Below are positions 1-8,202 of a stretch of 53,204 bases of DNA, in pieces. Position 1 is the stretch's first letter, and each line of letters begins with the position of its first letter. The DNA lies in NCBI GenBank assembly GCA_937915785.1, contig CALGGY010000158.1, positions 1 to 53,204 of the forward strand, in the 5' to 3' direction. This stretch comes from an uncultured Bacteroidales bacterium (lineage in GTDB: Bacteria; Bacteroidota; Bacteroidia; Bacteroidales; P3). The notes under the pieces were generated by a model, which searched no databases, was not told the DNA's origin, and saw only the letters and a program-made list of their open reading frames with translations. The position numbers and the translations under genes are program-made.

Positions 1-211
1 TGCCCTGCTTTAGCTTGCCTGTGGGGGTGAAATGCAGGTCGTTGGCGAGGGCATAATCAGAAGTGTTGAAAGCGTTGCGTGCTGCAATAGTAGTTTTGAC
101 GGTATTAGAGGCACTTTTTGCGGCACTTTTTGCGGCATTCACTCCTAAATCTACCATTTTGCCTCCAAAGGGAACAGCCGCATACCCAGGATTCCAAAAA
201 CTCCAGAACAT
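1..211 (-). CDS. Partial ORF of unknown function, runs off the left edge
   Basis: An open frame on the minus strand begins at an ATG at 211 and stays open for 70 codons to the edge of the window. The frame is open back to a TGA at about 262, so the ATG at 211 is the first usable start but may not be the true N terminus. The peptide begins MFWSFWNPGYAAVPFGGKM and has an Ala/Lys/Ser-rich stretch containing AAKSAAKS. I do not recognise a family. An AGGAG lies about 20 bases upstream of the ATG, which is far for a ribosome binding site. It could be the start of a gene or the tail of a disrupted one. Confidence 0.3.
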   Translation of the reverse strand, partial: MFWSFWNPGYAAVPFGGKMVDLGVNAAKSAAKSASNTVKTTIAARNAFNTSDYALANDLHFTPTGKLKQG

Positions 212-250
212 TTTCTCGCCATCTGTTGGTTCTCCTGTATATGCACCCTG

Positions 251-276
251 AATTCAACAAACCTAAATTCAACAAA
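251..276. repeat. Short direct repeat AATTCAACAAA, two copies
   Basis: The 11-base word AATTCAACAAA occurs at 251-261 and again at 266-276. It sits between the left-edge ORF and the ASCH pseudogene promoter. It may be the end of a mobile element or a simple duplication; the sequence alone does not decide. Confidence 0.45.
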
Positions 277-358
277 TAAATGCAACACTTTTTGAAAAAA
301 AAGGAGTGCGTAAGCCACTAAAACTTCAAAGGAGAAAAGGCAAAAAGCTATTTTTTTG

Positions 359-366
359 TATCTTTG
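359..366 (+). promoter_or_regulatory. Bacteroidota -7 box of the ASCH gene
   Basis: TATCTTTG matches the Bacteroidota sigma-ABfr -7 consensus TAnnTTTG and is followed by CA. It lies 30 bases before the ATG at 396. No clear -33 TTG element can be assigned in the A/T-rich stretch upstream. Confidence 0.7.
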
Positions 367-395
367 CAAAACAATAACCCCCAAAACAACCATTT

Positions 396-1145
396 ATGAA
401 AACATTGTCGTTTCAACAGCCATGGGCGTCGCTTGTGACCCTCGGCATCAAAGATGTGGAAAACCGCACATGAGACACCCCGCACCGTGGCAAATTCCTT
501 ATCCACGCCAGCTCCAAGCGTGTGCCCAGAGGTTTCGAGTACAACCTGCCTATAGAATGGACCGCCGAACTTACCAACCATCTGGCATTCGGCAACATAC
601 CCGATCTGCAGGCCCTGCTCACTTCGGCCATAATAGGCTATGTGGAACTGGACACCATTGTCGACAACAGCCCCTCGGTATGGGCCTCGCCCGGAGTATT
701 GCACTGGATACTGAAAAACGCCTACCTCTTCAACGAACCAATAACCGGCGTAAAAGGCAAACTTCACTTTTTCGACTATCCCCTCGACGAAAACAACCTG
801 TCTCCCGCCCACAAAGTGGAATTGCGGTGGCCATCTTTTAAAGCCGGCACACTAACCATCCCCTGTACCGGCGATTACTGCCGCCACCAACTCGATGCAG
901 AGGTGCTGTCGTTCGATATAGGAACTGCTTTCGACATGCTGTTCAACAACGACAACACCATGAAAAAAGTGAAAAAGGTTGTTTTGCAGGGCCCTACAGA
1001 AAGCCACACTTTCTCCATCGACGACAGCTACGTGTACGAGCCCTACAACGAAGACGACAAGCCATTCCGTGTTTTCTCATTCGATTCTACCGACAGCGAC
1101 AATTGCGTTGAGTGGCAGCTCGTCGGGTTTGAGGTGAAGATGTAG
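396..1145 (+). pseudogene. ASCH-domain protein interrupted by an in-frame TGA
   Basis: Translation from ATG 396 gives MKTLSFQQPWASLVTLG..ENRT, then TGA at 471-473, then DTPHRGKFLIHASSKR in the same frame through to TAG at 1145. ASCH proteins begin with this QPWA..ENR-W-x-T-x-x-RG-x-x-LIHAS pattern, and the TGA sits exactly where the conserved Trp is expected. One G-to-A change (TGG to TGA) explains it. Read through, the protein would be 249 residues. The ASCH fold (putative RNA-binding, PUA-like) occupies about the first 135 residues, and the C-terminal part is unassigned. A GTG at 522 could restart translation but would lose the N-terminal core. The rest of the frame is undamaged, so the mutation is recent, or it is a sequencing error. 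Family assignment is firm; the pseudogene call is likely. Confidence 0.8.
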
Positions 1146-1284
1146 TTTACGGCTGTCGCTCCTTTTTTTTCAAAAACCTGAAAGTTACTCCCGTTTTTTC
1201 ATCGATGATGTTGAAATTCGAGAAAAAAAACATCATGCCGCGTTATTATCAGAAAGTTGGTTTGCTTATCCCGACTTTTTTCCG

Positions 1285-1292
1285 TATTTTTG
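1285..1292 (+). promoter_or_regulatory. -7 box of the C69 dipeptidase gene
   Basis: TATTTTTG followed by CA matches TAnnTTTG. It lies 22 bases before the ATG at 1315, implying a short leader. Confidence 0.6.
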
Positions 1293-1314
1293 CATTTTCA
1301 AAAAACAGTCAGAT

Positions 1315-2907
1315 ATGAAGAAACTCGCTATTATGCTGGCACTTGCGCTATCCACCGTCGCATCTGCCCAAATCTCTCCCGACGAAGAAATTGCCGGAAT
1401 GGAATGCACCTCCATCACCGTTGGCTGCAAAGCCTCCACCGACGGTTCGGTGATGACCTCGCACACCGACGACAGCCACCGCTCGCGTACCAACATCTGG
1501 GTGGAGCCCGCCCGCAACTACACCAAAGGCGCCATGCAGAAACTGCACCTCCGCCGCTGGGCCAAGAAAGAAGAGGGCAAAATGCCACGTTACGAAAATG
1601 TCGAAATAGGCCAGATACCGCAGGTGCCGCACACCTACCAGTTTTTCAACACCGCATACCCCTGCATGAACGAAAAGCAACTGGCCATTGGCGAATCCAC
1701 TTTCGGCGGACGCCCCGAGCTTAAGTCCGACAGCGGTCTGATAGACTGCCAGCGCCTGTGCATGCTGCTGCTGCAACGCTGCTCCACAGCACGCCAAGCC
1801 ATACGCACTGCCGGCGACTTGCTCAAACAATATGGCTGGAACGACGCCGGCGAATGCCTCACCATTGCCGACAAAAAAGAGGTGTGGCACCTCGAAATAC
1901 TCGGTCCGGGCAAAGGCAAATGCGGCGCCGTGTGGGCCGCTCAGCGTGTGCCCGACGACCATATATCGGTAAACGCCAACGCCTCGCGGATACTCGAGAT
2001 AAACCTCAAGGACAAGGACTATTTTATGGCCTCCGACAACGTTTACTCCCTGGCCGAGGAAAACGGCTGGTGGGACAAAACGAAAGAGCCTTTCCGGTTT
2101 GCCTACGCCTATGCTCCCGAAACCCGCACCATGCTAGCCTGCCGCCGGCGCGAATGGCGCGTGTTCGACCTGCTGGCTCCAAGCCTCAAACTGGACCCCA
2201 ACGCCGAAAACTACCCCTTCTCCGTAAAACCCGACTCGCTGGTGAGCGTTGAGGATATGATGCGCGTTTTCAAAGACTACTACGAAGGCACCGAATACGA
2301 CATGCGCAAAACCCTCACCGTTACCGACAAAGAGGGCAAAACGGTGATGTCGCCACTTGCCAACCCCTTTATGAAAGCCGACGAGCTGGCGCTGCACAAG
2401 ATAAACGGCGGATGGCACGCCCGCGGCGAACGTAGCATTGCCGTGCATTTCACCGTGTATGCCACCATACTGCAGTGCCGCAGCTGGCTGCCCGACGAGG
2501 TGGGAGCCCTCTGCTGGTTCGACCTCGACAACGTGGCCTCATCAATATACGTGCCGTTCTACGCCAACGTAACCAACCTGCCGCAGACCTACAAGACCTG
2601 CGGTCGCGAAACCGGTTTCAGCCGCAAAGCCGCATGGTGGGCATTCAACCGCCTCGGAACCCTCGCCGCCAAACGCTGGGGCGACATGCGCCATGTGGTG
2701 GACGCCTTCTGGATACCACTGCAGGCCGCCTTTATCGACGAACATAACGAAATAGAAAAACGTGCCCTGCAGCTGCTCAGCGAAGGCAAACGCGACGAGG
2801 CAATAAAGATACTCACCGATTTCAGCTGCAGCTGCGGCAACACAGCTGTGAACAAGGCTTGGGAAGCCGGCGACTACATCTGGACCAACTTCGACGGACA
2901 GTGGTAA
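1315..2907 (+). CDS. Secreted dipeptidase, peptidase family C69
   Basis: A 530-residue protein with an N-terminal signal peptide (MKK, a hydrophobic run to about residue 18, Ala-x-Ala-type cleavage before Q19). Peptidase C69 enzymes are Ntn hydrolases that use a Cys exposed by propeptide removal. C31 in MECTSITVGCKASTDGS is the expected nucleophile, and the K-A-S-x-D-G-S context fits the family. Length and the C-terminal Trp-rich region (AAWWAFNRL) also fit. It probably cleaves dipeptides in the periplasm or at the cell surface for peptide nutrition. It stands alone with its own promoter; the next gene starts about 210 bases downstream behind another promoter. Family is clear; the exact substrate is not. 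Confidence 0.88.
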   Translation: MKKLAIMLALALSTVASAQISPDEEIAGMECTSITVGCKASTDGSVMTSHTDDSHRSRTNIWVEPARNYTKGAMQKLHLRRWAKKEEGKMPRYENVEIGQIPQVPHTYQFFNTAYPCMNEKQLAIGESTFGGRPELKSDSGLIDCQRLCMLLLQRCSTARQAIRTAGDLLKQYGWNDAGECLTIADKKEVWHLEILGPGKGKCGAVWAAQRVPDDHISVNANASRILEINLKDKDYFMASDNVYSLAEENGWWDKTKEPFRFAYAYAPETRTMLACRRREWRVFDLLAPSLKLDPNAENYPFSVKPDSLVSVEDMMRVFKDYYEGTEYDMRKTLTVTDKEGKTVMSPLANPFMKADELALHKINGGWHARGERSIAVHFTVYATILQCRSWLPDEVGALCWFDLDNVASSIYVPFYANVTNLPQTYKTCGRETGFSRKAAWWAFNRLGTLAAKRWGDMRHVVDAFWIPLQAAFIDEHNEIEKRALQLLSEGKRDEAIKILTDFSCSCGNTAVNKAWEAGDYIWTNFDGQW

Positions 2908-3038
2908 AACCATCATTGAACAGTTGCAAAAACGAATCCGACACACTATTCCGCTATGCACAGACCTTTGGCAGGTTTTTAACATCCATACAATAAATTT
3001 TTATTGCAAAAAATATGCACGCTATGAAATAATGCCGT

Positions 3039-3046
3039 ATCTTTGC
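3039..3046 (+). promoter_or_regulatory. -7 box of ddl
   Basis: TATCTTTG followed by CA, 72 bases before the ddl ATG at 3119. It is a clear match to the Bacteroidota -7 consensus. Confidence 0.7.
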
Positions 3047-3118
3047 ATTGTCGAAAACTTGCGTTAAAACAGCATTCATTCGAAAAACAACAAACACAAA
3101 CACAATAATATAACAGTG

Positions 3119-4099
3119 ATGAAAAAAAAGATAGCCGTCGTGATGGGCGGATTTTCGGGCGAACACGACATATCGATAAACAGCGGCAACGAGGTTTATA
3201 AAGCACTCGACCGCGAAAAATACGACCCCTACCGCATAGTGATAGAACCCAACGAGTGGTATTTTGTGGCCGACAGCGGCGAGCATCTGCCCGTCGACAA
3301 AAACGATTTTTCGGTGTGCGTCGGCGGAAAAAAAATAGTCTTCGACCTCGCTTTTGTGATAGTTCACGGCAACCCCGGCGAAAACGGTCGTCTGCAGGGA
3401 TATTTCGACATGATTGGGATGAAATACACCACCTGCGATTTCTACACCTCGGTGCTCACTTTCAACAAAGGCTATTGCAACCCGCTGGTGCGCAGTTTCG
3501 GAGTGGTGGAGCTTGCCAAATCCAAGCTTATATATAGAGATCAGGTCGACATCGACGCCATTATCGCCGAGCTGGAGCTCCCCGTTTTTGTGAAACCCGC
3601 CGCCGGAGGCTCCAGCGTGGGCATGACCAAGGTGAAACACCCCGACGAGCTGCCGGCAGCCATACAGCGCGCCCTGCGCGAAGACGACCAAGTGCTCGTC
3701 GAGGAATTTATCGAAGGTCGCGAGTTCGGTTGCGGCGTCATACAAACAAAAACCGAAACCATTGCCTTCCCCGTTACCGAGATAATCCCCATAGGCCGCG
3801 AATTTTTCGACTACGACGCCAAATACAACGGATTCTCCAACGAAGTTACACCCGCACAAGTCGACGAAAAAATCTCCCAACAGATGCGCACTGCCGCCAA
3901 ACAGCTGTATAAAATGCTCAACTGCCGAGGAATAGTACGCTTCGACTTTATCTACAACGAAAAAAAACAAAAACTTTACTTCCTCGAGGTGAACACCATA
4001 CCCGGACAATCGGCCGAAAGCATAGTGCCCAAACAGGCCCGCGCCATGGGCATCAGCACCTCGCAGCTATACTCCATGCTGATAGAGAGTTCTTTGTAA
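3119..4099 (+). CDS. ddl: D-alanine--D-alanine ligase
   Basis: A 326-residue cytoplasmic ATP-grasp enzyme that joins two D-alanines for the peptidoglycan stem peptide. It opens with KIAVVMGGFSGEHDIS, the N-terminal substrate-binding motif. The ATP-grasp loop GGSSVGMTKV starts at residue 163, EEFIEGREF follows, and the Mg-binding E290-V-N292 lies in FLEVNTIPG. A GTG at 3116 directly precedes ATG 3119; the ATG is chosen because the second Met begins the conserved MKKKIAVV. In this genome ddl lies 21 kb from the dcw cluster, transcribed alone. Assignment is secure. Confidence 0.96.
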   Translation: MKKKIAVVMGGFSGEHDISINSGNEVYKALDREKYDPYRIVIEPNEWYFVADSGEHLPVDKNDFSVCVGGKKIVFDLAFVIVHGNPGENGRLQGYFDMIGMKYTTCDFYTSVLTFNKGYCNPLVRSFGVVELAKSKLIYRDQVDIDAIIAELELPVFVKPAAGGSSVGMTKVKHPDELPAAIQRALREDDQVLVEEFIEGREFGCGVIQTKTETIAFPVTEIIPIGREFFDYDAKYNGFSNEVTPAQVDEKISQQMRTAAKQLYKMLNCRGIVRFDFIYNEKKQKLYFLEVNTIPGQSAESIVPKQARAMGISTSQLYSMLIESSL

Positions 4100-4256
4100 A
4101 AAACAAACACCCGCCAAAAGCAAAAAAAACTTCGGCACACACTTGTTGATAACACGCAAAAAAAATAATGAACACATAATAATCTGTTATCGACAAAATT
4201 AGGAGGGGTACACAGGCAAAGGTGCGAAAATATAAAAAAAAACCAAAAATTTTTCG

Positions 4257-4264
4257 TATCTTTG
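4257..4264 (+). promoter_or_regulatory. -7 box of recJ
   Basis: TATCTTTG followed by CA ends only 15 bases before the recJ ATG at 4280, so the transcript would have a leader of roughly ten bases or fewer. Confidence 0.7.
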
Positions 4265-4279
4265 CAAGTTCGAAAACAG

Positions 4280-6106
4280 ATGAAAGAAAAACGTTGGATA
4301 CTGAAAGAATATGACAATGAAGCAGTAAAACGGCTTCAGTATCTTGGCGAAAGCAGGCTTACGGCCATACTTCTCGCCGAGCGTGGCATAACAACAGCCG
4401 AACAACGCGACAATTTCTTCAATCCAAAACTCTCGCACCTGCACAACCCATTCCTGATGAAGGACATGGACAAGGTGATACCCCGCATAGAACAGGCCAT
4501 TGCCAACAACGAACGCATGCTCGTTTACGGCGACTACGACACCGACGGCACCACCGCCGTGGCACTGCTGTACTCGTTCCTGAAAAAAAAATACGACAAC
4601 ATCGATTTCTATGTGCCCGACCGCTACAAAGAAGGCTACGGCATATCTATGAAAGGCATCGACTACGCCGCACAAAATGGCGTTAAACTTATCATAGCCC
4701 TCGACTGTGGCATACGCGCCAACGAACCCGTTCGCTACGCCAACCAGCTGGGCATCGACGTTATTGTGGGCGACCACCACCTGCCCGGCGACGAACTGCC
4801 CAAAGCCTTTGCCATACTCGACCCCAAGCGCCCCGACTGCAACTACCCATACAAAGAACTCTCGGGCTGCGGAATAGCCTTCAAAATAGTGCAGGCCATG
4901 CTCGAAATAAAATACGGCATCAAGCTCTGCGACAATCCCGACACCTCAAGCAAACAATACCAGCTGCTGAAAACCGAACTGGCAAAATACCTCGACCTTG
5001 CAGCACTGAGCATAGCCTCCGACATAGTGCCCATTATGGGCGAAAACCGCGTGCTGGCAAGCTTCGGCCTCAAAATGATAAACTTCCGCCCACGCCCCGG
5101 CATCGAAGCCATACTCTACTACAGCGGCATAGTGCACAAAAACAACACCGACAACAAGCTCTATTTCAACAAAGAACTCTCCATCACCGACCTCGTGTTC
5201 CTTGTAGGACCGCGCATCAACGCCGCCGGACGAATAGAGGATGCCAAAGACTCCGTGAAACTGCTGCTTTGCGACAACATGAAAAACGCCAACCAGTGGG
5301 CCGAGAAAATAAACAAATACAACTCCGAACGCAAAAAACTCGACCATGCGGTTACCGAAGAAGCCAAACAAAAAATACTGAACGACCACAAACTCCAAAA
5401 CAAAAAATCAATAGTACTGTTCGACGAAAGCTGGCACAAAGGCGTTATCGGAATTGTAGCCTCAAGGCTGATAGAAGAATTCTACAAACCAACAATTATT
5501 TTCACCAAATCCGAAGACCTTTACACCGGCTCGGCACGCTCGGTGAAAGAATTCGACATACACTCCGCCATCGACCAATGCAGCGACCTACTGGAACATT
5601 TCGGCGGGCACAAATACGCCGCGGGACTGGCGGTGCGACCCGAAAATTTCGAAAAATTCGTGCAACGTTTCGAAGAAGTGGTAGCAAACAACATCACCGA
5701 CGAACAATCCACCCCCGACATCGAAATAGATGCCGAAGTAAGCTTTGCCAAGGACATCGAAAACACCAACTTTCTGGAACAGCTGAAAAAATTCGCACCC
5801 TTCGGACCGCAAAACATGCTGCCCATCTTCCAAAGCAACCACATGGTGCAAAACGACAAATTCGAACCTCGCCAAGTGGGCAACACACCAGTTAAACACC
5901 TCAAATTCAATGTGGTGGAAACACAAAACAGATCCACAAAAACCTATTCGGCAATAGGTTTCGGATTGGGCACCTTTTGCGATGCAATAAAAAAAGTAGG
6001 ACAACAGTTCAACATCTGCTACCACATAGAGGAAAATTTCTGGAACGGAAAAACCGAGCTCCAACTTAATGTGAAAGACCTTAAACTGTGCAAAGACGAC
6101 GAATAG
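4280..6106 (+). CDS. recJ: Single-stranded-DNA-specific exonuclease RecJ
   Basis: A 608-residue 5'-3' ssDNA exonuclease of the DHH phosphoesterase superfamily, acting in RecF-pathway recombination and mismatch and base-excision repair. Metal-binding motifs are intact: D85YDTDG90 (motif I), D165HH167 (motif III) and the DHHA1 signature G442GHKYAAG. An OB-like C-terminal region follows (LEQLKKFAPFGPQNMLPIF), as in other RecJ proteins. The frame extends to a TTG at 4262, but that lies inside the promoter box, so ATG 4280 is the start. There is no Shine-Dalgarno and almost no leader. A 313-base gap separates it from the rimP operon. Confidence 0.95.
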   Translation: MKEKRWILKEYDNEAVKRLQYLGESRLTAILLAERGITTAEQRDNFFNPKLSHLHNPFLMKDMDKVIPRIEQAIANNERMLVYGDYDTDGTTAVALLYSFLKKKYDNIDFYVPDRYKEGYGISMKGIDYAAQNGVKLIIALDCGIRANEPVRYANQLGIDVIVGDHHLPGDELPKAFAILDPKRPDCNYPYKELSGCGIAFKIVQAMLEIKYGIKLCDNPDTSSKQYQLLKTELAKYLDLAALSIASDIVPIMGENRVLASFGLKMINFRPRPGIEAILYYSGIVHKNNTDNKLYFNKELSITDLVFLVGPRINAAGRIEDAKDSVKLLLCDNMKNANQWAEKINKYNSERKKLDHAVTEEAKQKILNDHKLQNKKSIVLFDESWHKGVIGIVASRLIEEFYKPTIIFTKSEDLYTGSARSVKEFDIHSAIDQCSDLLEHFGGHKYAAGLAVRPENFEKFVQRFEEVVANNITDEQSTPDIEIDAEVSFAKDIENTNFLEQLKKFAPFGPQNMLPIFQSNHMVQNDKFEPRQVGNTPVKHLKFNVVETQNRSTKTYSAIGFGLGTFCDAIKKVGQQFNICYHIEENFWNGKTELQLNVKDLKLCKDDE

Positions 6107-6306
6107 CGCACATCGCTTACAGTAGCCACAATTTGCAATTGCCAAAGCATAAAAAAGCTCATAACTGCCACAAAAACAAAACTTTTTGCCTCACCGCAAT
6201 CAAAAAGTACTGCAAAACAACTTTTGTAACATGTTGAAAATATGCCAATTGCGCAAAGTGTAGTAAAAAAGTGCCGGCAAATCGACAAAAACAAAAAAAA
6301 AAATCG
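6107..6306. other. Non-coding gap between recJ and the rimP operon promoter
   Basis: A/T-rich stretch with several short A runs. No gene, no convincing recJ terminator and no RNA gene are visible. The full gap to rimP (6107-6419) also contains the promoter and leader hairpin listed separately. Confidence 0.6.
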
Positions 6307-6314
6307 TATCTTTG
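6307..6314 (+). promoter_or_regulatory. -7 box of the rimP-nusA-infB operon
   Basis: TATCTTTG followed by CA. With a start site a few bases downstream, the leader before rimP ATG 6420 would be about 100 bases and would contain the hairpin at 6373-6398. Confidence 0.75.
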
Positions 6315-6372
6315 CACAGATAAATTGCGGTACAATAAAGATTTTTCGAAGACAAAAATGAGATATACAAAG

Positions 6373-6398
6373 GAGGGGACACGGAGTCCCCTCTTTTT
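6373..6398 (+). terminator. Terminator-like hairpin in the rimP leader (possible attenuator)
   Basis: GAGGGGAC (6373-6380), loop ACGGA, GTCCCCTC (6386-6393): a perfect 8-bp stem followed by TTTTT (6394-6398). It lies downstream of the operon promoter and 21 bases upstream of the rimP start, so it would terminate the leader rather than a preceding gene. A 27-codon ORF starting at ATG 6358 (MRYTKEGTRSPLF...) reads through the hairpin and ends at TAG 6439-6441 inside rimP. Since the operon encodes NusA, which acts at hairpin terminators, feedback attenuation is a reasonable inference but is not shown. Confidence 0.65.
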
Positions 6399-6419
6399 GA
6401 TAAAAATACAAATACAAAA

Positions 6420-6875
6420 ATGGACAAAGTTGCAATTTTAGGACTGATAAAAGACAAACTGGAAGGCACCGACAAATTCCTTGTGGACCTGCACATATCA
6501 AACAGCAACCGCATAAACGTGGCCATAGACGGCGACAACGGCATAACCATCGACGACTGTGTGGAACTTAGCCGATATATTGAGAATAGCCTCAACCGCG
6601 ACGAAGAGGACTTTGAGCTGAACGTGGCCTCCGCCGGACTCGACTCACCGCTGAAACTCCACCGCCAGTACGTGAAAAACATCGGACGTTTCATCGACGT
6701 AACAACCACCGACGGCGAAAAAACCACCGGCAAACTCTTGGAAGTCTCCGACAACGATATAACCATACTGCCCGACAACCTGCCACGCAAGAAAAAACAA
6801 GACCCCGAAGCCGACAACGCAAAAACTATCGCCCTCGGCGACATACAAACAGCAAAAATAGTAGTAAAATTCTAA
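6420..6875 (+). CDS. rimP: Ribosome maturation factor RimP
   Basis: A 151-residue protein required for 30S subunit maturation, binding near the S12 region. It shows the RimP N-terminal fold with NRINVAIDGDNGITIDDCVELSR, then the GLDSPLKLHRQYVKNIGR motif that links to the C-terminal SH3-like domain (about residues 85-151). It is the first gene of the conserved rimP-nusA-infB operon, with nusA starting 12 bases after its stop. The length is normal. The C-terminal domain carries a Lys-rich insert (PRKKKQDPEADNA). Confidence 0.92.
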   Translation: MDKVAILGLIKDKLEGTDKFLVDLHISNSNRINVAIDGDNGITIDDCVELSRYIENSLNRDEEDFELNVASAGLDSPLKLHRQYVKNIGRFIDVTTTDGEKTTGKLLEVSDNDITILPDNLPRKKKQDPEADNAKTIALGDIQTAKIVVKF

Positions 6876-6887
6876 TACAACATTATC

Positions 6888-8129
6888 ATGGAAACATTAA
6901 ATCTGATAGATTCCTTTTCAGAATTCAAAGAATTCAAGAACATCGACAGGGAAACCCTGATGCGCATATTGGAAGACGTTTTCCGCAGTGCCCTGATAAA
7001 ACGCTACGGCACCGACGAAAACTTCGACATCATTGTGAACGTGGACAAGGGCGACCTTGAGATTTTCCGCAACCGTGAAATTGTAGAAGACGACAAAGTG
7101 GAAGACGACAAAACACAAATAGCATACTCCGAAGCCATCAAGATAGAATCCGACTTTGAAGTGGGCGAAGAACTCACCGAACTCATAAGCATGAAAGACT
7201 TCGGCCGACGCGACATACTTGCCATCCGCCAAAACCTCGTGGCCAAAGTGCAGGATTACGAACGCAACGCCATATACCAAAAATACAAAGAAAAAGTAGG
7301 CCAAATCATCGTCGGCGAAGTTTACCAAGTGTGGAACCGCGAAATACTCGTTCAAGACGAAGAAAAGATAGAGCTGGTGCTCCCCAAATCAGAACAAATT
7401 CCCGCCGACCACTACCGCAAAGGCGACACCATACGCGCCGTGGTGCTCAAAGTGGAACCCAAAAACAACAACCTCGTAATCACCATATCGCGCACTTCAC
7501 CCATTTTCCTCGAACGCCTTATGGAAGCCGAAGTGCCCGAAATATACGACGGACTGATAACCATACGCAAAGTGGTGCGCGAACCCGGCGAAAAAGCCAA
7601 AGTGGCCGTAGAATCCTACGACGACCGCATCGACCCCGTAGGCTCATGCGTGGGCATGAAAGGCGGACGCATACACGGCATAGTGCGCGAACTCCGCAAC
7701 GAAAACATCGACGTTATCAACTACACCTCCAACCCCGAACTCTATGTCCAACGAGCTCTCAACCCCGCCAAAATAACTTCCATTAAAATACTCGAAGACG
7801 AGAAAAAAGCCGAAGTGTTCATGCGCTCCGAAGACGTGTCGCTCGCCATCGGTAAAGGCGGACACAACATAAAACTGGCCAGCAAACTCACCGGATACGA
7901 AATAAACGTGTACCGCGCCGACGACGAAGGGTACGAAGAAGATGTGGACCTGCAGGAATTCTCCGACGAAATAGACCAATGGATTATCGACGAACTCAAC
8001 CGCATAGGCTGCGACACAGCAAAAAGCGTGCTCGCCATCCCGGCCGAAGAACTGCTCCAACGCACCGACCTCGAAGAGGAAACCATCAACAACGTGCTGC
8101 AGGTGCTCAAAGCCGAATTCGAAAAATAA
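6888..8129 (+). CDS. nusA: Transcription termination/antitermination factor NusA
   Basis: A 413-residue RNA-polymerase-binding elongation factor. The order is: an N-terminal RNAP-binding domain (about 1-125, VFRSALIKRYG), an S1 domain (about 130-200), and KH1 with its GMKG loop in CVGMKGGRIHGIVREL. KH2 follows with GKGG in LAIGKGGHNIKLASKLTG, and then an acidic C-terminal helical segment (about 350-413, EELLQRTDLEEETINNVLQ). Length fits Bacteroidota NusA, which lacks the long repeated C-terminal domains of enterobacteria. Second gene of the operon; 73 bases separate it from infB. NusA may feed back on the leader hairpin upstream of rimP (inference). Confidence 0.95.
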   Translation: METLNLIDSFSEFKEFKNIDRETLMRILEDVFRSALIKRYGTDENFDIIVNVDKGDLEIFRNREIVEDDKVEDDKTQIAYSEAIKIESDFEVGEELTELISMKDFGRRDILAIRQNLVAKVQDYERNAIYQKYKEKVGQIIVGEVYQVWNREILVQDEEKIELVLPKSEQIPADHYRKGDTIRAVVLKVEPKNNNLVITISRTSPIFLERLMEAEVPEIYDGLITIRKVVREPGEKAKVAVESYDDRIDPVGSCVGMKGGRIHGIVRELRNENIDVINYTSNPELYVQRALNPAKITSIKILEDEKKAEVFMRSEDVSLAIGKGGHNIKLASKLTGYEINVYRADDEGYEEDVDLQEFSDEIDQWIIDELNRIGCDTAKSVLAIPAEELLQRTDLEEETINNVLQVLKAEFEK

Positions 8130-8191
8130 AAATGACTGAATATTATAAAAAGTGTTGGAACTAAAACAAGAAATACAGTAAGAACTAAAGC

Positions 8192-8198
8192 AAGGAGG
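8192..8198 (+). promoter_or_regulatory. Strong Shine-Dalgarno of infB
   Basis: AAGGAGG ends 4 bases before the infB ATG at 8203. Most genes in this window have no recognisable Shine-Dalgarno, so this one stands out. It also fixes the infB start. The 73-base nusA-infB gap holds a possible 10-codon ORF (ATG 8133, MTEYYKKCWN, stop), probably fortuitous. Confidence 0.7.
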
Positions 8199-8202
8199 AA
8201 CA

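Noticed and set aside
471..473. TGA read as Trp or selenocysteine
   Set aside because: TGA is the normal stop of rsmH, ftsI, murC, ftsQ and the GT4 gene, and Trp is TGG elsewhere. ASCH proteins have Trp, not Cys/Sec, at this site, and no Sec insertion element is apparent.
8133..8165. 10-codon ORF between nusA and infB as a leader peptide
   Set aside because: Too short to judge, no ribosome binding site and no hairpin after it; the infB Shine-Dalgarno is independent of it.
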